A stretch of 16,094 nt of DNA from Actinomycetota bacterium (GTDB lineage: Bacteria > Actinomycetota > Actinomycetes > Nanopelagicales > Nanopelagicaceae): the NCBI GenBank assembly GCA_009700405.1, contig WLMD01000026.1, positions 1 to 16,094 of the forward strand, read 5' to 3'. This document shows, piece after piece, positions 7,964 to 13,563 of this stretch. The notes beneath the pieces were generated by a model, which had not been told where the DNA came from, ran no database searches, and worked only from the letters and a program-made list of their open reading frames with translations. The first letter of the stretch is position 1; each line of letters begins with the position of its first letter. The translations under genes and the position numbers were made by a program.

Positions 7964-8928
7964 CTTCTCGCGAAGTGATTCTTTCGGTCAGCTCACTGTC
8001 CAAAAATTATGAGTTGGGATCTGCCTTTTCCCGCGGCAAAGATGTTGTCCATGCGGTTGAAGATATTAATCTTGAAATCCTTGAAGGCGAGACTCTTGGA
8101 ATAGTAGGAGAGTCTGGCTGTGGCAAATCAACCCTTGGCAGAATGATTGTCAGGCTTGAAGAACCAACTACTGGTGAAATCATTTTTGAAGGTGATGACC
8201 TTTCTAAGCTTTCCACTAAAGAGTTACGTGAAAGACGCAAGCGCTTCCAGATGATTTTCCAAGACCCTTACGCTTCTCTCAACCCTCGCCGCCAAATCGG
8301 CAAGATTGTGGAAGAACCATTGCGCATCCATGGCATGGGTAAAGATGAGCGCGAAAAGATTGCTAAAGATTTACTTCGCCGAGTTGGTTTGGATTTGGAT
8401 GCCTACGAGAAGTATCCACACGAGTTCTCTGGTGGACAACGCCAACGTGTAGTTATTGCGCGCGCTCTTGCACTTAACCCTCGCCTTGTTGTTGCCGATG
8501 AACCTGTCTCAGCCTTGGATGTATCAATTCAAGCTCAAGTTTTAAATCTCTTTAAAGACCTTCAAAAGGAATTTAACTTAACCTACGTCTTTATCGCTCA
8601 CGATCTCGGTGTAGTGCGCCACGTTTCTGACCGAATTGCTGTGATGTATTTAGGCAAACTCGTTGAACTGGCACCAGCGGATGCGCTCTACGATTCGCCT
8701 GCGCACCCTTATACAAAGGCTCTTCTTTCGGCTAATCCTCGAATGGGCGAAGGTGATACCAGGGAACGAATTATTCTTAAGGGAGATATTCCTAATCCAA
8801 TCAACCGCCCTGATGGATGCGTCTTCAATCCGCGTTGTCCAAAAGTCCAAGAGAAATGTAAAACCGAAAGTCCCGCACTTCTGCAAGTGGGCAACCGACA
8901 AGTTGCTTGTCATTTTCCGGAGAACTAA
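7960..8928 (+). CDS. ABC transporter ATPase, OppF/DppF type with C-terminal four-cysteine domain
   Basis: A 322-residue ATPase that pairs with the preceding one to power the importer. Walker A GESGCGKST is at 50-58, the Q-loop Gln at 101, the signature SGGQRQR at 157-163, Asp180-Glu181 closes Walker B, and the switch His is 214. DVVHAVEDINLEI (28-40) is the usual OppF N-terminal element. The C-terminal domain has four cysteines at 287, 293, 300 and 317, the same spacing and even the same numbering as in its partner, so both subunits may hold a cluster. The start ATG lies within the last codons of the upstream gene (ATGA overlap). It is followed after 21 bp by the second amidase gene, completing the importer. 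Confidence 0.93.
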   Translation: MTSREVILSVSSLSKNYELGSAFSRGKDVVHAVEDINLEILEGETLGIVGESGCGKSTLGRMIVRLEEPTTGEIIFEGDDLSKLSTKELRERRKRFQMIFQDPYASLNPRRQIGKIVEEPLRIHGMGKDEREKIAKDLLRRVGLDLDAYEKYPHEFSGGQRQRVVIARALALNPRLVVADEPVSALDVSIQAQVLNLFKDLQKEFNLTYVFIAHDLGVVRHVSDRIAVMYLGKLVELAPADALYDSPAHPYTKALLSANPRMGEGDTRERIILKGDIPNPINRPDGCVFNPRCPKVQEKCKTESPALLQVGNRQVACHFPEN

Positions 8929-8949
8929 CCAAAACTAAGGAGCCATCTC

Positions 8950-9870
8950 ATGGTCCAACCAACCGTTAAAATCAGCAAAGAGCAGCATATTTGGGCGTAT
9001 AGCGCAGAGATGGCTCCGGTAGTTAGCGTTGATCCAGGCACCGTTATCGAAATCGAAACATGGGATTGCTTTACGGGCCAAGTGCAAAGTGAAAGCGACA
9101 CTGTTGAGAAGTTAGATCTTTCTCGCATCAATAGCGCAACGGGTCCAATTGCTGTTAAAGGTGCTCAGCCAGGGGATTCACTCTCTGTAACTCTGATTGA
9201 TATTCGTCCAAATCGCCAAGGTGCAGGAATGTGTATTCCAGAATGGGGTCAACTCATTCATACAGTGAAGTCACCAACGACTCGAATCTTTAGAGTCGAA
9301 GATGGAATCATTCATATGAACGACAAAGTGTCGTGGCCGATGCGTCCAATGTTTGGCGTTATTGGTGTTGCACCAGCCAGCGGATCAATTCCTACATTTG
9401 AGGCTAACCGCCACGGCGGAAATATGGATGACAACATGAATGGAATCGGAGCGACGATTCACCTTCCTGTTTTCCAGCCCGGTGGACAATTAGCAATTGG
9501 TGATATGCACGCCTCGATGGGTGATGGTGAGATTTCTGGTACCGGTGTCGAAATTGGTGGAACCGCAATCATTAAAGTGGATCTCATAAAAGGTAAATCA
9601 GGTGGATGGCCAATTACCGAGACGGCAGATTCTTGGATTACACACGGCACAACTGCCGACAGCATCGACCAGGCACTTCAGAACGCCTGCGAGGAAGCGG
9701 CCAAGTTGTTAGTCGATGAGTGGGGATTCACTATGGAGGATGCCTTCATCTTCTTATCCGTTGCAGGAGATTTGGGGATTGCACAGTATTGCCATCCTTC
9801 TCCCGGAAGTGTGATTGCAAAGATGCGAGTTCCTAAGACATCTGCAACGCCGCACCCTTTCAGGAAGTAA
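8950..9870 (+). CDS. Acetamidase/formamidase family protein (FmdA_AmdA), paralogue 2
   Basis: A 306-residue amidase-family protein closing the importer operon. The hallmarks are ETWDC (36-40), HGGNMD (155-160) and GDMHASMGDGE (184-194), plus WGFTMEDAFIFLSV near the C-terminus. It should act in the cytosol to release ammonia from a small amide or similar C-N bond. An ideal ribosome site, AAGGAG, lies about 8 nt before ATG 8950, so its translation does not depend on coupling to the ATPase. It is a close relative of the minus-strand gene at 2204-3157: roughly half of the residues are identical by eye, and the motif blocks are nearly the same. The differences concentrate in the N-terminal 25 residues and in the region 85-125, which could set substrate range. 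Its stop codon abuts that of the convergent alkD-like gene. Confidence 0.9.
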   Translation: MVQPTVKISKEQHIWAYSAEMAPVVSVDPGTVIEIETWDCFTGQVQSESDTVEKLDLSRINSATGPIAVKGAQPGDSLSVTLIDIRPNRQGAGMCIPEWGQLIHTVKSPTTRIFRVEDGIIHMNDKVSWPMRPMFGVIGVAPASGSIPTFEANRHGGNMDDNMNGIGATIHLPVFQPGGQLAIGDMHASMGDGEISGTGVEIGGTAIIKVDLIKGKSGGWPITETADSWITHGTTADSIDQALQNACEEAAKLLVDEWGFTMEDAFIFLSVAGDLGIAQYCHPSPGSVIAKMRVPKTSATPHPFRK

Positions 9871-9876
9871 TTACTT
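9865..9876. repeat. 12-bp perfect palindrome spanning two back-to-back stop codons
   Basis: AAGTAATTACTT is a perfect palindrome in which each half is the Lys-stop end of one gene: AAG TAA for the amidase (plus strand) and AAG TAA for the alkylation-repair gene (minus strand). The two genes therefore converge with zero bases between stops. A weak hairpin follows (AAGCC 9878-9882 with GGCTT 9892-9896), but no run of T is present, so I do not call a terminator. It may act only by symmetry of codons. Confidence 0.6.
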
Positions 9877-10554
9877 AAAGCCTAATTTCTTGGCTTCACG
9901 CACTGCTACCCAATTGAGGTTGGGGTGATCTTTAAGGAACCTCTTCACGGCTGAATTATCTATTCGAGATAGATCACGCAGAGCCCAGCCGATAGCTTTG
10001 GCGATAAAGAATTCATTTCTATCGCTGTGATAATCGCAGAACTCAAAAAGCAGCGGGATATCTGTATCGAATTTGCGACCGCGTTGGTGCTGGATAGCTG
10101 CACGATTGAGCCACATGTTGTCGCTCTTATTCCATTTTCGCATGAGTGAAATGAGCGGATATTTAACGGTGAGAGGAGAGACCGCAACCCCGCCCAAGCC
10201 ATCAACAGTGTCCCACCAAGATTTATGCGTAATCAGGTGTTCGACATGGTCGGCCAAGAATGACTTGTCGCATTGCTTAGCGAAGATTGAGATCACATCA
10301 TTAGTGGCGTATTGATATTCGCGGTGTTCAAGTTTCCAGAGGGCTCGAGCTGTCTTGCCTAACTCGTCAGAACTAGGTGGGCTGAGTTCTTTGCACATTT
10401 CACGAACGAAAGAGCGTCGCTCAGGTGTGGCCCCTCCCAAGAATGGAGCGATACCTTTCATATATGCATGAGCACCTGCGGCCCGCTTTGCTTGACCCAT
10501 GGCGGGAAGTTCGGCCTGTAGCTGACTAAGGACTGAGCTCTTAAACGTTGCCAT
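9871..10554 (-). CDS. DNA alkylation repair protein, AlkD-like HEAT-repeat glycosylase
   Basis: A 227-residue all-helical protein of the AlkD family, which excises N3- and N7-alkylpurines from DNA without flipping the base out. Diagnostic stretches are LEHREYQYATNDVI (75-88), SWWDTVDGLGG (112-122), WLNRAAIQHQ (148-157) and FFIAKAIGWALRDLSR (182-197). Trp114, Asp118 and Trp190 match the Trp/Asp/Trp set of the Bacillus cereus AlkD active site (W109, D113, W187), so it should be active. Length is normal for the family. There is no Shine-Dalgarno sequence before ATG 10554, but TAGAAT sits exactly 6 nt upstream, suggesting a leaderless mRNA. It is divergent from the diaminopropionate lyase operon and convergent with the amidase gene; neither neighbour suggests a functional link. 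Confidence 0.88.
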   Translation of the reverse strand: MATFKSSVLSQLQAELPAMGQAKRAAGAHAYMKGIAPFLGGATPERRSFVREMCKELSPPSSDELGKTARALWKLEHREYQYATNDVISIFAKQCDKSFLADHVEHLITHKSWWDTVDGLGGVAVSPLTVKYPLISLMRKWNKSDNMWLNRAAIQHQRGRKFDTDIPLLFEFCDYHSDRNEFFIAKAIGWALRDLSRIDNSAVKRFLKDHPNLNWVAVREAKKLGFK

Positions 10555-10560
10555 GGTGTG

Positions 10561-10566
10561 ATTCTA
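10561..10566 (-). promoter_or_regulatory. -10 box TAGAAT for leaderless alkylation-repair mRNA
   Basis: On the minus strand TAGAAT (pattern TANNNT) ends 6 nt before ATG 10554, so transcription would begin at or very near the A of the start codon. No ribosome site is present upstream. A -35-like TTAACC is present 16 nt further upstream, matching TTGACA at four of six positions. Leaderless transcripts with this geometry are common in Actinobacteria. Confidence 0.55.
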
Positions 10567-10585
10567 CCGAAGGCCTTTCCCAGGT

Positions 10586-10591
10586 TAATAT
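10586..10591 (+). promoter_or_regulatory. -10 box TAATAT for leaderless diaminopropionate-lyase mRNA
   Basis: TAATAT is followed by exactly 6 nt and then ATG 10598, placing the transcription start at the first base of the start codon. No convincing ribosome site is in reach. No good -35 is seen. Only 19 bp separate this box from the opposing -10 at 10561-10566, so each promoter's -35 zone covers the other's -10. The 8-bp palindrome AAGGCCTT (10570-10577) lies between them and could be a shared operator. Confidence 0.55.
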
Positions 10592-10597
10592 CGCCTT

Positions 10598-11713
10598 ATG
10601 AGTTCCTTCCCTACTTTCTTGCATCCAGAAGCCAAATCGTGGCGCCATGAATCTACAAAGAATTGGGCGCCGAAATTTCATGCGTCAATCCCTGGGTTTT
10701 CAGAGAGCTCGCTGATCTCCCTGCCTGAATTGGCGCATGAATTGGGCATAGGAAGTTTGCATGTGAAGAATGAATCATCACGCCTTGATTTACCTGCCTT
10801 TAAAATACTTGGAGCATCGTGGGCAGTTGCACGAGTTTACGGAGAGCGCTTAGGCATTGCAGAAGCTGATCTTACTTTTTCTGCAATTAAAGAGAACGCT
10901 AGTAAGAGTGGAATAACTTTGTTGGTAGCAGCAACCGATGGAAATCACGGACGTGCAGTTGCTCGAATGGGAAAATACCTGGGTTGTAAAGCGGAAATCT
11001 TTATTCCTTATGGAGTAAGCCCTGAGGCGATTGCAGCGATTGAAAGTGAAGGAGCGATTGTTCATAGGACTGAGGAGTCTTACGACTTTGCTGTTGATAA
11101 GGCAAAAGTATTTTCCGATTCAGTCTCAGGTGCGGTTCTAATCCAAGACACTTCGTGGGAAGGATATGAAGATATTCCTGCCTGGATTGTGGAGGGCTAT
11201 CAAACGTTATGTTCAGAGATAGATGAACAAATTGGTGCATCAGGAATCGACGTTGTAGTTATTCCAGTTGGGGTTGGTTCACTAGCTCACGCCGTTGTTG
11301 CACATTACAGAGGCGCATCAAAGTTTTATCCCGCGTTAGTTTGCGTAGAACCTACCGTGGCGGCTTGCGTTCTTGAGTCCCTGCACCGTGATGAGCGAAC
11401 AAGTGTTGAAACATCTCCAACGATTATGGCGGGATTAAATTGTGGAACTCCTTCGGAGGCAGCGTGGCCATTACTACGAAACGGGCTCAGTGCCGCAGTT
11501 TCAATCGGTGATCAGGAATGCGCCGTAGCAGTTAAGGACCTCAATGCACATGGCGTGGATTCAGGACCTTGCGGGGGTGCAACATTGGCGGGATTGCGTG
11601 CACTTCTTAGTAATGAAAGCGCTCGAAAAGAATTAGGAATCACGAGTGGCTCACATGTTGTACTTATTAACACCGAAGGTTTCCAGGCAAACCCACTACC
11701 GAGTACTTTCTAA
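10598..11713 (+). CDS. dpaL: Diaminopropionate ammonia-lyase-like PLP enzyme (EC 4.3.1.15 family)
   Basis: A 371-residue fold-type II PLP enzyme that by family converts 2,3-diaminopropionate to pyruvate and two ammonia molecules. The PLP lysine is Lys69 in VKNESSRLDLPAFKILGASW, the pattern of this subgroup. ATDGNHGRAVA (112-122) holds Asp114, equivalent to E. coli Asp120, which is important for D-substrate turnover. LIQDTSWEGYEDIPAWIVEGY (181-201), the phosphate-binding loop GVGSLA (225-230), CVEPTVAAC (249-257) and TIMAGLNCGTPSEAAW (275-290) all match diaminopropionate lyases rather than threonine dehydratase. Length is a little under the roughly 400 of YgeX. It starts a two-gene operon, 9 bp before an M20 hydrolase, as in ygeX-ygeY. 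A different diamino acid substrate, or serine/threonine, cannot be excluded. Confidence 0.83.
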   Translation: MSSFPTFLHPEAKSWRHESTKNWAPKFHASIPGFSESSLISLPELAHELGIGSLHVKNESSRLDLPAFKILGASWAVARVYGERLGIAEADLTFSAIKENASKSGITLLVAATDGNHGRAVARMGKYLGCKAEIFIPYGVSPEAIAAIESEGAIVHRTEESYDFAVDKAKVFSDSVSGAVLIQDTSWEGYEDIPAWIVEGYQTLCSEIDEQIGASGIDVVVIPVGVGSLAHAVVAHYRGASKFYPALVCVEPTVAACVLESLHRDERTSVETSPTIMAGLNCGTPSEAAWPLLRNGLSAAVSIGDQECAVAVKDLNAHGVDSGPCGGATLAGLRALLSNESARKELGITSGSHVVLINTEGFQANPLPSTF

Positions 11714-11722
11714 GGAACAATC

Positions 11723-12871
11723 ATGAGCGAAGCAGCCGATCTTCTTGCACAGTTAATACGCATTGATTCATCGAATCCCGACCTTGTAGTGGGGGCAGCA
11801 GGAGAAGCGGCTATTGGGGATTTCATTGAGCAGTGGTTTACCACTAATGAGTTTGAAGTGCACCGCTTGGAAAAGCACTCAGGCAGACCATCAATTGTTG
11901 GCATATCTCGAGGTACTGGCTCCGGAAAGAGCCTGATGCTCAATGGACATATAGACACTGTTTCCCTTGGAAGTTATGACGGCAATGGATTAGACCCGGT
12001 TATTAGAGATGGCAAGATGTTTGGCCGCGGGAGTTTTGATATGAAAGGCGGAATCGCAGCAATGATGATTGCCGCCAAAGAAGCCAAACTAAGTGGTCAT
12101 AGTGGAGATATTTATGTGGCATGCGTTGCCGATGAGGAAGCAGCCAGCTTTGGAACCGAAGAAGTTCTTGAATACTTTAGGACTGATGCCGGCTTAGTTA
12201 TCGAACCTTCTTATCTTCAAGTAACAATGTCGCACAAAGGTTTTGTCTGGTTTGATGTTGAAATACATGGTCGTGCAGCGCACGGAAGTCGCCCGGAATT
12301 GGGAATTGATGCGATTGCAAAGGCTGGATATTTCTTAGTTGCTCTTGAAGCTTATGCAAAAGAGCTGATTACAAAACCTGATCCAATCCTTGGTCCAGGC
12401 ACAGTTCATGCCTCTGTAATTAGTGGCGGGGAAGAGGCATCAAGTTATCCAGCCCAATGCCGAATCACTTTAGAGCGCAGAACAATTCCTGGTGAGAGTT
12501 CAGAGAGCGTTGAGAAAGAATTACGAGCAATTCTCGATGGGTTAGCAAATTCAGTGGAGGATTTCTCGTACACGCTTATTCCGGGCCTAGCTCGTAATTC
12601 ATTTAAGGCTGACCCACATTCAGAGATTGCGCAGTTAACCATGCGACATCTTGGCGATGCCCTCGGACATGTTCCGCATGTTCGGGCCGAACCATTTTGG
12701 ACCGATTGCGCCCTTCTTGATCAAGCCGGAATCCCATGCCTATTATTTGGTGTCGATGGAGATGGGGCACATGCGGCATCTGAGTGGGTAACTTTGGATT
12801 CGTTGGAGATTGTTACCAACACTCTAAAAAACATAATTCTGGATTTTTGCCAGACCACTAATTCAGATTAA
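11723..12871 (+). CDS. M20 family zinc metallohydrolase (ArgE/DapE/YgeY-like)
   Basis: A 382-residue M20 di-zinc hydrolase that cleaves an N-acyl or peptide bond in a small substrate. The metal and catalytic residues are all present: His76 and Asp78 in GHIDTV, Asp106 in SFDMKGG, the Glu138-Glu139 pair (catalytic base and ligand), Glu161 in VIEPS, and His350 in GAHAASEWV. His187 in HGRAAHGS marks the lid/dimerisation domain (about 170-290). AAGGAA stands about 5 nt before ATG 11723. The gene follows the diaminopropionate lyase by 9 bp and is likely cotranscribed, so its product may release the lyase's substrate from a peptide or N-acyl conjugate. Its 3' end overlaps the convergent kinase gene by 14 bp. 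The exact substrate (acetylornithine, succinyl-diaminopimelate or other) is not determinable. Confidence 0.87.
   Translation: MSEAADLLAQLIRIDSSNPDLVVGAAGEAAIGDFIEQWFTTNEFEVHRLEKHSGRPSIVGISRGTGSGKSLMLNGHIDTVSLGSYDGNGLDPVIRDGKMFGRGSFDMKGGIAAMMIAAKEAKLSGHSGDIYVACVADEEAASFGTEEVLEYFRTDAGLVIEPSYLQVTMSHKGFVWFDVEIHGRAAHGSRPELGIDAIAKAGYFLVALEAYAKELITKPDPILGPGTVHASVISGGEEASSYPAQCRITLERRTIPGESSESVEKELRAILDGLANSVEDFSYTLIPGLARNSFKADPHSEIAQLTMRHLGDALGHVPHVRAEPFWTDCALLDQAGIPCLLFGVDGDGAHAASEWVTLDSLEIVTNTLKNIILDFCQTTNSD
12826..12854 (-). terminator. Possible intrinsic terminator of the kinase gene, inside the M20 coding sequence
   Basis: Just past the kinase TAG on the minus strand, TCTGG and CCAGA form a 5-bp stem around a 7-nt loop (plus-strand arms 12838-12842 and 12850-12854), followed six bases later by six T (plus-strand A run 12826-12831). 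The stem is short and the T run does not abut it. The same bases code for the C-terminus of the M20 enzyme, so this may be incidental. Confidence 0.3.
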
Positions 12872-13493
12872 GAACGAAATCTGCTCGACTCGCTGACTTG
12901 CCTATGAGCTCTGCATTCTTCTCGTCGGTTCGTTGCACCCAGGCATCTGCATCGGCTGGACTCTTTCCATAGCGAATATGTCGTTGAATAAGTCTTTCAA
13001 CGCGTACTTCATCTGGTAAATCTAAATACCAGGATTCATCCAGCAATGAAGCGATTTCACTCCAAGGGCCTTCGTCATGAAGTAAATAATTACCCTCAAC
13101 GATGACAACCTTTATCGAGGCAGATACCTTTCCTTGGGCAGCAATAGATTCCTCAATAGCGCGGTCGAAAACTGGATAATAAATCACAGAATCATTTTCA
13201 CTTCGAATTCTCCGCAACAGCGCCGCAAAACTCATAACATCAAAGGTATCGGGAGCTCCTTTGTACTCGGATCGACCAAGTTCGGCGAGGACTTTATTGC
13301 TCAAGTGAAACCCATCCATTGGAACAATGGCTACTAATTCAGAGGGAAGGTTTTCACTTAAGTAATGGGAGAAAGTGGACTTGCCGCATCCAGGCTTACC
13401 GGAAATGCCTATTACTGTGCGGCTTTTTGATGAGGCAAGAAGGGATTGGATTCGATGTAATGCATCATCTATCGAGCCCAAGGTTTCTTGCAT
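12858..13493 (-). CDS. P-loop kinase, uridine/phosphoribulokinase-like (YggC/FrcK type)
   Basis: A 211-residue kinase of the PRK/uridine-kinase-like family. Walker A GKPGCGKST is at 32-40, followed by the family block VPMDGFHLSN (57-66), YKGAPDTFDV (77-86), YYPVFDR (105-111), the Walker-B-like VVIVEGNYLL (129-138), and a lid RLIQRHIRYGKS (167-178). It phosphorylates a small hydroxyl substrate, possibly a sugar or nucleoside; relatives called FrcK or YggC are proposed sugar kinases without firm assignment. The gene is divergent from a YihS-type isomerase whose likely product is fructose, so fructose is an attractive substrate, but this is inference. There is no Shine-Dalgarno sequence; TAAGAT ends 5 nt before ATG 13493, suggesting a leaderless mRNA. 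Its end overlaps the M20 gene by 14 bp. Confidence 0.8.
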   Translation of the reverse strand: MQETLGSIDDALHRIQSLLASSKSRTVIGISGKPGCGKSTFSHYLSENLPSELVAIVPMDGFHLSNKVLAELGRSEYKGAPDTFDVMSFAALLRRIRSENDSVIYYPVFDRAIEESIAAQGKVSASIKVVIVEGNYLLHDEGPWSEIASLLDESWYLDLPDEVRVERLIQRHIRYGKSPADADAWVQRTDEKNAELIGKSASRADFVLNLN

Positions 13494-13498
13494 GTCAC

Positions 13499-13504
13499 AT
13501 CTTA
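13499..13504 (-). promoter_or_regulatory. -10 box TAAGAT for probable leaderless kinase mRNA
   Basis: TAAGAT (TANNNT) lies on the minus strand with 5 nt between it and ATG 13493, and no ribosome site is seen. This matches the geometry at the other two leaderless candidates (6 nt). A -35 is not clear: GTGCAA stands 17 bp upstream with only three matches. The 70-bp gap 13494-13563 also serves the plus-strand isomerase, which has a normal GGAG site at 13551-13554. Confidence 0.4.
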
Positions 13505-13563
13505 TGAGTCAAAAGAATGCTTTGCACATAGACTTTCCCTGACCCGCTTAGGAGCTAAAGCAC

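Noticed and set aside
9878..9896. Hairpin AAGCC/GGCTT as a terminator for the amidase operon
   Set aside because: The stem is 5 bp, the loop 9 nt, and there is no T run; the bases code for the alkylation-repair protein's C-terminus.
10598..11713. Threonine dehydratase
   Set aside because: The TDGNHG, QDTSWEGYEDIP and TIMAGLNCGTPS blocks fit diaminopropionate lyases, and there is no C-terminal regulatory domain.
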